From NCBI GenBank assembly GCA_965243415.1, contig OZ251549.1, forward strand, positions 1,054,001-1,118,000: a DNA stretch of 64,000 bases, read 5' to 3'. Within the stretch, counting starts at the first letter, position 1; every line of letters begins with the position of its first letter. Below are positions 42,829 through 49,681 of the stretch, in pieces. This stretch comes from G965204755 sp965243415 (GTDB lineage Bacteria > Acidobacteriota > Vicinamibacteria > Marinacidobacterales > Marinacidobacteraceae). A model generated the notes under the pieces. That model had not been told where the DNA came from. It saw nothing but the letters and a program-made list of their open reading frames with translations, and searched no databases. The position numbers and the translations under genes were made by a program.

Positions 42829-43977
42829 ATGCCGAAGACGAAGGCCCGCCCGCGGCGACAGGGAGCGTCCCGCGCCGCTCCGCGCCGGGGCTCCCGCGCG
42901 CTCGACTCCCGGCCGGCGGTGGACCGGGTCATCGGTCTGCTGAACCTCTTCTTCGCCGCCGGGGAACACGGGATCACCTATGACCGGATCGAGCGCGAAT
43001 TCGGCGTCACCCGGCGCACGGCGCAGCGGTACATGAGCGACCTGGACGAGATCGCCGGGCTCGAAGTGCGCAGCCGGGTCCTCGGGAGCGGCCAGAAATC
43101 GTTCTACCTGGGCCGGAACGACTGGCTGCGCGGCATGCGCGGCCGCCCGCCGGCGAAGGAGGAATTGGCGGCGTTGAACCACGCGCTCGTTCTCCTGGCC
43201 CAACAGGGCGCCGGCGACTACCGGGCCGACCTGGCGAGCCTGCGCGGAAAGATCGAAGCCGCGCTCCAGACGACGGACGCCGACCGCGCCGACCTGGAAG
43301 CGCTCGACAGCGGGCGGGGTTTCGTGCGGCAGCCGGGCCCGAAACGCCGGGTCCGGGTGGAGATCCAGAAGCAGCTGCGCGACGCGAATCTGCACCTCAA
43401 ACAGGTCCGCTTCGCCTACACGGACAGCAGGGGCCAGACGAACCGGCGGACGGTCAGTCCCTACGGCATCCTCTCCGGCGGGACCCCGAAACTCATCGGC
43501 CGGCAGCGCGGGACGAAGACGCTGCTCCAGTACCGCCTCGACCGGATCGCCGACCTCGAGATCCTCGACGAACCGATCCCGGTGAACGAGGACACCATGG
43601 CCCGGGATTTCAAGGAATATGTGGCGAACCTCTTCGGCTCGTTCAGCGAAGACCCGGTGCAGGTGGAATGGCGCTTCGCCCCGGACGCGCCGAGCCCGGA
43701 AGAGTGGGTGTTCCACTCCTCGCAGGAGAAACCGAAGAAACTCCCCGACGGCACGACGGTCATCCGCTTCCGCGCCGGCGGCCTCGAGGACATGGCCCGC
43801 CATGTCATCGGCTGGTGGGACTGGATCACCGTGGTGAAGCCCAAGTCCCTCCGCCGCAAGATCCTGCAGATGAAGTTGGCCGGTCTCGCCCCGCTCCTGG
43901 AGGAGTTCGGAGAACCGGCCCTGGCGAAACGCCTCCGCGCCGCCGACCGGAGGCTCCGGTCCCCGAAACGCTCCTGA
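42829..43977 (+). CDS. HTH/WYL-domain transcriptional regulator
   Basis: A 382-aa regulator. A winged HTH lies at about 30-90 (VDRVIGLLNLFFAAGEHGI, then EREFGVTRRTAQRYMSDLDE). The WYL-type sensor follows: RFAYTDSRGQTNRRTVSPYG (about 197) and LIGRQRGTKTLLQYRLDRI, with the ligand-contact residues substituted (IGRQRG where WYL usually sits). A C-terminal WCX-like part has EVEWRFAPDA-type beta strands (VQVEWRFAP) and a helix at RHVIGWWDWI. Its target is unknown. WYL proteins often control defence or DNA-damage genes; neighbours here do not say. Confidence 0.85.
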   Translation: MPKTKARPRRQGASRAAPRRGSRALDSRPAVDRVIGLLNLFFAAGEHGITYDRIEREFGVTRRTAQRYMSDLDEIAGLEVRSRVLGSGQKSFYLGRNDWLRGMRGRPPAKEELAALNHALVLLAQQGAGDYRADLASLRGKIEAALQTTDADRADLEALDSGRGFVRQPGPKRRVRVEIQKQLRDANLHLKQVRFAYTDSRGQTNRRTVSPYGILSGGTPKLIGRQRGTKTLLQYRLDRIADLEILDEPIPVNEDTMARDFKEYVANLFGSFSEDPVQVEWRFAPDAPSPEEWVFHSSQEKPKKLPDGTTVIRFRAGGLEDMARHVIGWWDWITVVKPKSLRRKILQMKLAGLAPLLEEFGEPALAKRLRAADRRLRSPKRS

Positions 43978-44009
43978 CGGGCGCCGGAGGACGAAGAGAC
44001 CGGGAGCGG

Positions 44010-44363
44010 CTACCGGGACGGGCGCGCCGCGAGCCTGCTCCCCGCCGGCAACAGCCGCCGGACGACGACGACCAGCGCTCCCACGCCGAGGAACACGGCC
44101 ATCTCGAAGAGGACGATGCGGACCTGCTGGCGGAAGAAGAACCAGGTGATCCACTCGTCGTTGCCCGGCGGGGGCGGGGTCGGATCGCCGGCCAAGGTGG
44201 CGATGTACACGCACGGAAGGATCAGGAACGATCGTCGGAGCAGTCCCACCTCTCGACGCCTGCCCAGGTAGAGGAACCCTATTGCGTGACCCAGATACAC
44301 GGCCATGACGCGCATGCGGTCCGGTTCCAGGATCGCCCAGAGGATCGCGCCGCACACCATCAC
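44010..44363 (-). CDS. Small membrane protein B (paralogue of the next gene)
   Basis: At least 117 aa with four hydrophobic segments (VCGAILWAI, VYLGHAIGFLYLG, SFLILPCVYIATLAG, IVLFEMAVFLGVGALVVVV). It is a diverged paralogue of the 44423 gene. Homology continues upstream in frame (IHLKDRFTRLRPVLHDW matches MHLKNPDGRFARFRAVHDAW), back to an ATT codon at 44432 that overlaps the preceding TGA exactly where the paralogue has ATG. So either ATT is the start, giving 140 aa, or the start was lost and GTG 44363 is used. No function is known. Confidence 0.6.
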   Translation of the reverse strand: MMVCGAILWAILEPDRMRVMAVYLGHAIGFLYLGRRREVGLLRRSFLILPCVYIATLAGDPTPPPPGNDEWITWFFFRQQVRIVLFEMAVFLGVGALVVVVRRLLPAGSRLAARPSR

Positions 44364-44422
44364 CCACGCGGTATGGCGACTCCAGTCGTGGAGAACCGGC
44401 CGGAGCCGGGTGAACCGATCTT

Positions 44423-44917
44423 TCAGATGAATGAGGGAGATTCTCCGATGCGCGGATTATCGATAGAGCAGCGGTTCCACTTCGGGAGCCCCGGAATCGA
44501 ATCGCCGGCGCCGGCGCTGTCCCGGTTCTCCGACGCGCGGGGCAGGCCGCCGCCGAAGCGCCATCGCAGGAAGAGGACGAGAGCGCCGGCGACGCCGAAC
44601 ACGGTGACCTCGAAGAGAACCTTCAGCATCTCTGCGCCGAGCGACATGGACGGCGTCCACTCCGGTCGCAGCAGGACCGCCAGCGCGCCGACGAAACCCC
44701 CGAGGACCGCGCGCTGGACCGGATTCGTGCTCCGGCCCCCGATCCAGAGGAAGCCGACCCCGAGCACCGCGTACAGCACCATGAAGCGCAGGCGCCCCGG
44801 ATCCAGGAGCGCCCAGGGGATCGCGCCGCACGCCATCACCCACGCCATCTGGAGATTCCAGGCGTCGTGAACCGCCCGGAACCGGGCGAACCGGCCGTCC
44901 GGATTCTTCAGATGCAT
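44423..44917 (-). CDS. Small membrane protein A
   Basis: A 164-aa protein with four to five hydrophobic segments (MAWVMACGAIPWALL, LRFMVLYAVLGVGFLWIG, AVLGGFVGALAVLL, VLFEVTVFGVAGALVLFL). The start is ATG at 44917 (MHLKNPD), which overlaps the stop of an 18-aa leader peptide; an in-frame GTG lies at 44929. Its stop in turn overlaps the paralogue downstream. No family recognised. It belongs to the unit driven by promoter-like box C. Confidence 0.6.
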   Translation of the reverse strand: MHLKNPDGRFARFRAVHDAWNLQMAWVMACGAIPWALLDPGRLRFMVLYAVLGVGFLWIGGRSTNPVQRAVLGGFVGALAVLLRPEWTPSMSLGAEMLKVLFEVTVFGVAGALVLFLRWRFGGGLPRASENRDSAGAGDSIPGLPKWNRCSIDNPRIGESPSFI

Positions 44918-44964
44918 GACGACGGCCACTCGACGAGGAGTTCGGGCAGTTTCGTGAAGAGCAT
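44908..44964 (-). CDS. 18-aa leader peptide with strong ribosome binding site
   Basis: ATG at 44964 is preceded by CCAGGAGGTGCGACG, an ideal ribosome binding site. The peptide is MLFTKLPELLVEWPSSCI, ending in TGA within ATGCATCTGA, so that the ATG of membrane protein A overlaps its end. Membrane protein A has no binding site of its own, so translation through the leader is probably needed to start it. Confidence 0.55.
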   Translation of the reverse strand: MLFTKLPELLVEWPSSCI

Positions 44965-44999
44965 CGTCGCACCTCCTGGAGGATCGAGTGCTACTCCCC

Positions 45000-45028
45000 T
45001 CTTAAGGGGGATGCGTCGAACTTTTCAA
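45000..45028 (-). promoter_or_regulatory. Shared promoter-like box C (before leader and membrane proteins)
   Basis: On the minus strand TTGAAA (45028-45023), 17 bases, TTAAGA (45005-45000), followed by GGGGAGT. Preceded by GGCCC. Same arrangement as boxes A and B. The leader ATG lies 36 bp downstream. Confidence 0.55.
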
Positions 45029-45146
45029 GGGCCGGCGTGAGGCCCTGCAGCTCGATGGTCCGGGGTGGCCCGAAATGGCGGCTCCGGGCGACCCGCCGGG
45101 GTCTCGCGCGGTCCGGCCCGCGGAGGAGCGAGTTCGGCCGGTTCGT

Positions 45147-45163
45147 GCTCCCGGACCGGGAGC
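45147..45163 (-). terminator. Hairpin after the sigma factor gene
   Basis: GCTCCCG at 45147-45153 pairs with CGGGAGC at 45157-45163 across a 3-base loop, about 40 bp past the sigma gene stop. No T-run, so termination is uncertain. Confidence 0.35.
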
Positions 45164-45203
45164 GGCAGGGCTTCGTTCGGCTGCCGGAGGCCTGTCGGGC
45201 GGC

Positions 45204-46304
45204 CTACCGGTTCGGGGAAGGGCTCGCCGAGGCGGCGGCTTGCCGGCAGGCGTGGGCCGCGGCCTGGAGCAGGTGGGGGTTCCGGCGGAGGATCTCGAGC
45301 GCCTGCTCCTGCAACTGCCGGATGCGCTCGGCGGAGCGACCGAGTTCCCGGCCCAGTTCGGCGAGGCTGGCCTCGGGGTTCCCGCCGACCCCGTAGCGAC
45401 GGCGGAGGATGTAGGCGGACCGCTCCGGGAGTTCGGTGAGCCTCTCCCGAACCCGCTCGCGCCGTTCGGCCTCGGCGGCCACTTCCCGGGGATTCGAAGC
45501 CCGGGTGTCCGCCACCGACTCACTCCGGGGTTCTCCGTCTTCGAGGGTCTCGGGCTCGTCGAGCGACACGACATGGGGCACGGAGAGGAGCGTCGCCTCC
45601 AGGACCTGCGGACGGACCCCGAGCGCCCGGGCGTCGTCCACCAGGCGGTGTTCGTGCGGCTTCCCGTCGCGGCAGGTCTCGTTCCGGCACTCCTGTTCCA
45701 GGTCGCTCGCGACCCGGGCCGCCCGACGGCGGAGGGCCAGGACCTCGAGGGGGATGCGGATCAGGCGCGCCTGCTCCGAGATCGCCCGGCAGATCGCGTA
45801 CTGGATCCAGGGCGCCGCGTAGGCGGCGAAGCGGGCGCCCCGTTTCGGTTCGAACCGGCGGGCGGCGGTCATCAGGCCGAAGTTCCCTTCCTGGACGAGG
45901 TCGTCGACCGTGATGTTCAGGTAGCGGCTCAGGCCCCGGTAGCCCCGGGCGATGGCGACGACCTGGTGGAGATGCCCTTCCAGCAAACGGCGGCGGCAGG
46001 TCTCGATGGTCTCCTGTGCCTCCGGCGGGGGAGGATTCCGACCGGCGCCGGCCGCCAGCGCTTCCCGCAGGGCGCGGCAGCACTCCCGCTCCTCCGCGGC
46101 GGTGAGTCGGTGTCGGGCGGCGATCTCCGAGAGATAGAGGCTCATCGAGTCGAGATCGGGCGGGCCGCCTCCGGTCGGGACGACCGCGACGGGTTCCGCC
46201 GCTCCGCCCGGAACGGCGACCGGCTCCCCCTCTTCCCCCAACCCTTCTTCGTCCCGATCCGCCGCCGGCGGAATCACTTCGGCCCTGTTGCGCCGGTCGT
46301 TCAT
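45204..46304 (-). CDS. Sigma-70 family RNA polymerase sigma factor (RpoD/RpoS-like group)
   Basis: A 366-aa sigma factor with regions 1.2 to 4. Region 1.2: DSMSLYLSEIAARHRLTAAE (about 52-71). Region 2: EGHLHQVVAIARGYRGLS, DDLVQEGNFGLMTAARRFEP (about 132), FAAYAAPWIQYAICRAI (about 157). Region 3 follows with an unusual insertion (RNETCRDGKPHEHRLVDD). Region 4: LPERSAYILRRRYGVGG and the HTH SLAELGRELGRSAERIRQL (about 317). It lacks the long region 1.1 of the housekeeping factor, so is group 2. It is flanked by two of the three shared TTGAAA-type promoters, which makes it the natural candidate to read them; that is inference. Confidence 0.88.
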   Translation of the reverse strand: MNDRRNRAEVIPPAADRDEEGLGEEGEPVAVPGGAAEPVAVVPTGGGPPDLDSMSLYLSEIAARHRLTAAEERECCRALREALAAGAGRNPPPPEAQETIETCRRRLLEGHLHQVVAIARGYRGLSRYLNITVDDLVQEGNFGLMTAARRFEPKRGARFAAYAAPWIQYAICRAISEQARLIRIPLEVLALRRRAARVASDLEQECRNETCRDGKPHEHRLVDDARALGVRPQVLEATLLSVPHVVSLDEPETLEDGEPRSESVADTRASNPREVAAEAERRERVRERLTELPERSAYILRRRYGVGGNPEASLAELGRELGRSAERIRQLQEQALEILRRNPHLLQAAAHACRQAAASASPSPNR

Positions 46305-46399
46305 GACGGCCTCCTCCGGCGGACCGCCGCCCCGGCGTCAGCCCGCCATCGCCCCGACTACGCGCAATCGTCGTGCCGATCGTCGCTTCGGACAGGGCC

Positions 46400-46428
46400 T
46401 TGAAAGTCCGCTCGCGGCGCCCTAAATG
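46400..46428 (+). promoter_or_regulatory. Shared promoter-like box B (before lipoprotein operon)
   Basis: TTGAAA at 46400-46405, 17 bases, TAAATG at 46423-46428, followed by AGGGAGT. Preceded by GGGCC. It lies between the divergent sigma factor gene and the lipoprotein gene. A GCCTCC...GGAGGC hairpin sits in the leader. Confidence 0.6.
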
Positions 46429-46507
46429 AGGGAGTGCGGGATCGCCTCCCTCCGCTTCCGGGAACGGAGGCCGCTCGCTCCACCGACCACACAGGAGGTC
46501 TCAAACC

Positions 46508-46918
46508 ATGTTCTTCAGCAAGATGCTGTTCGGGCCCGTCGTTGTCGCGGCGACCCTCGGCGTCGGCTTCGCCGCTCTCGGTTGCGACAGTCCGCCGACC
46601 TCGTCGCCCTCGCCGGTGGCGGCCCCGCCCGAGCCGGTGAGCGCGACCGCGTCGGCCCCGACGACCGCTCCCGTGGAAGAGCGAGCCGGCTGGACTGCGG
46701 CGAGCAAGCCGAGGCCGCCCGACGACTTCTCCCGCGAGAAGGCCGCGCTCGAACTGCGCGATCTCTACGAGACCCGGTTCCGGGAGATCGCGGCGAGGCT
46801 GCGTGCCCAGGGCGTGCCGGAGGCGGAACTGGAGGCGCTGGAAGCGAACCTGTCCCGAATCACCGACGCCGGCGTCGCGCGGTATCGCGGCATCACGCAG
46901 CGATTCGCCGTCGAGTAG
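46508..46918 (+). CDS. Small lipoprotein with helical C-terminus
   Basis: A 136-aa protein with a signal peptide and lipobox (GFAALGCDS, Cys26), then a Pro/Ala/Ser linker, then a charged helical region (FSREKAALELRDLYETRFRE, LRAQGVPEAELEALEANLSR). AGGAGG lies a few bases before the ATG. It is first in a unit with the ten-cysteine protein 2 and a membrane protein, all on the plus strand behind box B. No family recognised; it is probably anchored to a membrane and exposed to the periplasm. Confidence 0.7.
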   Translation: MFFSKMLFGPVVVAATLGVGFAALGCDSPPTSSPSPVAAPPEPVSATASAPTTAPVEERAGWTAASKPRPPDDFSREKAALELRDLYETRFREIAARLRAQGVPEAELEALEANLSRITDAGVARYRGITQRFAVE

Positions 46919-47032
46919 CGGACGGGTCGAATCCACCGGTCACCACCCGCGGCGACTCATCACCCCCACAGCGATCACCGACAGGAGGATCCCGCGAAAC
47001 ACCTCTTCGTTCTTCCCTTCGCTCTCACGGTC

Positions 47033-47287
47033 GTGGGAGTCCTGCTCACCCTCGCGGACTCGGGCCCCGCGCAGGCCCGGGATCGCCCCCGGGACTGCGT
47101 CGGCGACTGCTCGAGTCGGATGTCGGACTGCATCCTGCGCGCCGAGCGTGATCTCGCAACCTGTGGCCGCACCTGCAGTTGGTACAACGCAGAGTCGTGC
47201 CTCCAACGATGCCCTGACCGGCATCTGGAACAGGTCAACGCCTGTCTGAACCGGTTCAACAACTGTATCTCCGGATGCTTCATCTGA
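47033..47287 (+). CDS. Secreted ten-cysteine protein 2 (start codon uncertain)
   Basis: The cysteines (numbered from GTG 47033) at 22, 26, 33, 44, 48, 56, 60, 71, 78 and 82 give C-x3-C-x6-C-x10-C-x3-C, a 7-residue linker, then C-x3-C-x10-C-x6-C-x3-C, identical in spacing to the protein at 31682. In-frame codons upstream encode KHLFVLPFALTVVG, the start of a perfect signal peptide that ends PAQA. A strong AGGAGG (46983-46988) sits five bases before codon 46994, but that codon is GCG, not a start. Either translation begins at GCG/elsewhere, or the start was lost and GTG 47033 is used without a good binding site. The stop overlaps the next gene. Confidence 0.65.
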   Translation: MGVLLTLADSGPAQARDRPRDCVGDCSSRMSDCILRAERDLATCGRTCSWYNAESCLQRCPDRHLEQVNACLNRFNNCISGCFI

Positions 47288-47709
47288 GGCTCGGCACGAT
47301 GACCCGACAGGTCGTCACGTTGGGTGGGGCTCTGGCGCCGGGTTTCGGCGCCGGAGTCCTGTTCTGGGGCGTTCTCGCGGAGGGGGCGGGAATCGAACCC
47401 GTTCTGCGAACTGCCGTGGGGGTCTCCGTCGGCGTGTTCGTGGGGTTCCCGGTATGGGCGCAGGTCGGACTTCGCCTCCGCTCCGTCGCGGACCGCCGGT
47501 TCGGAGCGGCCGGTATCGCCGCCGCGCTCGGGGTCACCTTCGGCGCCGTCAGGTCTCTTTGCGCAGCGCTCGTCACGGGGAGACTGGACACCGACCTCCT
47601 GGCTGCGCTGACGGGATTCCGCCTGCCGATCGTTCTCGGCCTCTGGAATTCTCTCGTCGTGGGGTTGCTCTTCGGACTCCACTCCTCGAGGAGTCGTCAG
47701 GCGGCCTGA
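47275..47709 (+). CDS. Small membrane protein after ten-cysteine protein 2
   Basis: A 144-aa protein with four hydrophobic segments (VVTLGGALAPGFGAGVLFWG, VLRTAVGVSVGVFVGFPVWA, AAGIAAALGVTFGAV, FRLPIVLGLWNSLVVGLLFG). ATG 47275 (MLHLRLGT) overlaps the upstream TGA within CATCTGA, the same overlap style seen in the 44-kb unit; ATG at 47299 is an alternative. No family recognised. Confidence 0.6.
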   Translation: MLHLRLGTMTRQVVTLGGALAPGFGAGVLFWGVLAEGAGIEPVLRTAVGVSVGVFVGFPVWAQVGLRLRSVADRRFGAAGIAAALGVTFGAVRSLCAALVTGRLDTDLLAALTGFRLPIVLGLWNSLVVGLLFGLHSSRSRQAA

Positions 47710-47843
47710 GCGGCTCGAAACACAGGGGTTCCCCGGTGGGCCGACGCTGCGCTGTCGAGTGCCGAGGGGCTCGGCGGTCGTCGGCCCGCGGGGCGGGCGC
47801 AACTTCGGTCTCGACGCCTCCGCCTCCGGGCGCGGACGGGGGG

Positions 47844-48710
47844 TCAGCGGTTCCTCGGGTCCACCATGGGGACGAAGGCGACGGCGCCGTGTTCTTCGAT
47901 GACGATCTCGCCGGCTTCGTCGCGGTAGGCCAGGACCAACTCCTGGATCCGTGAGGCCTCGCCGACCGGGGCGACCAGCCGGCCGTCGGGGCCGAGTTGT
48001 TCGAGCAGGGCCGGCGGGATCTCCGGGGGAGCGGCGGTCACGATGATCCGGTCGAAGGGCGCCTCCTCCGGCCAGCCGAGGTAGCCGTTCCCGACGCGCA
48101 GGCGGATCCGGTCGTAACCGGCGCCCCGGAGGGCCGCTTCCGCCGCGGCGGCGAGGCCGGGCAGCAGTTCGATGGACCAGACCTCGGCGCCCATCTCGGC
48201 GAGGACCGCCGCCTGGTAGCCGGAGCCGGTGCCGATCTCCAGCACCCGGTCGCCGGGCTCGATGTCGGCGAGGGCGCTCATGAAGGCGACGACATACGGC
48301 TGGGAGATCGTCTGCTCCTCGCCGATCGGCAGCGGGCGGTCCTCGTAGGCGCGGCTCCGCAGGGACTCCGGGACGAACAGGTGGCGCGGGGCGCGGCGCA
48401 TCGCTTCGAGGACCGACTCGCGGTGGATGCCCCGGGCTTCGATCCGGTCGCGGACCATCCGGTAGCGCACGGCTCGAAAGGCGTCCTCCACACCCGCATT
48501 CTCGCCGGCGCCGGCGCTGCAGGCGGCCAGGGGCCCGACGGAGGCGCCGATCGCCGCGCCGAGAGCGAGAAGCACCCGCGCGGCGACCGTGTTTCCTCCG
48601 CCTCCGCGCCGCCGCCGGGGCGCCCGCCGGTCCCTGTCGGAGGGAGGGCCGGGCCGCCGCCGGGCAGGGGAGCCCCCCGCTCCCGGCATCCCGTGATCGG
48701 TCCCTCGCAT
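47844..48710 (-). CDS. pcm: Protein-L-isoaspartate O-methyltransferase, with export signal
   Basis: A SAM-dependent enzyme that repairs isoaspartyl residues in aged proteins. Motifs: MRRAPRHLFVPESLRSRAYE, PIGEEQTISQPYVVAFMSAL (about 140), motif I VLEIGTGSGYQAAVLAEMG (about 168), DRIIVTAAPPEIPPALLEQL (about 235) and EHGAVAFVPMV at the end. Unlike typical cytosolic Pcm it has a basic stretch followed by a hydrophobic segment (VLLALGAAIGASVGPLAACSA) with a lipobox-like LAAC, so it may be exported. ATG 48710 is chosen to include this; the exact start is unsure. Confidence 0.88.
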   Translation of the reverse strand: MRGTDHGMPGAGGSPARRRPGPPSDRDRRAPRRRRGGGGNTVAARVLLALGAAIGASVGPLAACSAGAGENAGVEDAFRAVRYRMVRDRIEARGIHRESVLEAMRRAPRHLFVPESLRSRAYEDRPLPIGEEQTISQPYVVAFMSALADIEPGDRVLEIGTGSGYQAAVLAEMGAEVWSIELLPGLAAAAEAALRGAGYDRIRLRVGNGYLGWPEEAPFDRIIVTAAPPEIPPALLEQLGPDGRLVAPVGEASRIQELVLAYRDEAGEIVIEEHGAVAFVPMVDPRNR

Positions 48711-48791
48711 CGCGGTCCGGCGCTCCCCTCCGATCCTCTCCCGTCGCCCGCCGCCGCGCGGGCCGGAGAATAGCGGCCCCCCTTCTCCCGA

Positions 48792-49667
48792 TTGTCCCCC
48801 TTCGCTCGCCTCCTCCTCCGCCTGCCGTTCCCGGCGCTCCCGGCGGCGTTCCTGCTCGCCGGATGCGGGGGCGCCCCCGCCGGAACGGGGGCCGGTCCGG
48901 GGGCCGAGCCGGGGTTCGTTCCCGCGGGAGACGGCGTCGCGGCGTTCCGGCTCGGGGTCCACGAGGTGACCACCGCCGCCTTCGCCGCCTTCGTGGAGCG
49001 CTCCGGTTACCGCACCGACGCCGAACGGCACGGCTGGTCGCTCGTCTTCCACCCGCCGGGCGCCGCTCCGGAGGGGGCGGCGCGGGTGCCGGGGGCTTCC
49101 TGGTGGGTGCGGGTCGAAGGCGCCGACTGGCGGAGGCCCCGGGGCCCCGCCGCGCCGCCGGCCGCTCCCGACCACCCGGTGACGCAGGTCGGCTGGAACG
49201 ACGCGACCGCCTTCTGCGCCGCCGCCGGCGGCCGGCTCCCGTCGCCGGCCGAGTGGGAGCGGGCCGCCCGGGGCGGGCTCGAAGGCGCGCGCTTCGCCTG
49301 GGGGGACGACCCGCCGTTCGCCGGCCCGGAGTCCTCGGGCCCGCCGCGCGCGAACCTCTGGGACGGCCTCTTCCCGCACCCGCCGCCGGGGAACCGGCCC
49401 CCGGCGGACGGCTTCCCCGGCCTGGCCCCGGTGGGGAGTTTCCCGGCGAACGCCTACGGCCTCCACGACCTGACCGGGAACGCTTGGGAGTGGACCGGCG
49501 GCGGCGACCCGGGGTCCCGGCCGCTCCGGGGCGGTTCCTTCCTCTGCGCCGGGAACTCCTGCCGGGGCTACCGGCTCGACTGGACGAACCGCGCCCCCGC
49601 CGACTCCGCCTGGGATCACACCGGGTTCCGCTGCCGCTTCCCGGCGGGAGCGCGCCCCCGCCGCTGA
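48792..49667 (+). CDS. Formylglycine-generating enzyme-like lipoprotein
   Basis: A 291-aa FGE-sulfatase-domain protein with a signal and lipobox (FLLAGCGG). Family landmarks: FRLGVHEVTTAAFAAFVERS, PVTQVGWNDATAFCAAAGGR (about 134-153), RLPSPAEWERAARGG and AYGLHDLTGNAWEWTGGG (about 220). Both copper-binding cysteines of true FGE are present as C-A-G-N-S-C in GGSFLCAGNSCRGYR (about 256-261), which many FGE-like paralogues lack. It could convert a sulfatase Cys to formylglycine, but no sulfatase gene is in the window. The start is TTG 48792. It is 14 bp before the sdh operon. Confidence 0.85.
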   Translation: MSPFARLLLRLPFPALPAAFLLAGCGGAPAGTGAGPGAEPGFVPAGDGVAAFRLGVHEVTTAAFAAFVERSGYRTDAERHGWSLVFHPPGAAPEGAARVPGASWWVRVEGADWRRPRGPAAPPAAPDHPVTQVGWNDATAFCAAAGGRLPSPAEWERAARGGLEGARFAWGDDPPFAGPESSGPPRANLWDGLFPHPPPGNRPPADGFPGLAPVGSFPANAYGLHDLTGNAWEWTGGGDPGSRPLRGGSFLCAGNSCRGYRLDWTNRAPADSAWDHTGFRCRFPAGARPRR

Positions 49668-49681
49668 TAGACTCGCCCGCC

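Noticed and set aside
44989..45010. CCCCTCTTAAGGGG near 45 kb as a terminator
   Set aside because: It overlaps the -10 region of promoter-like box C and has only a four-pair arm.
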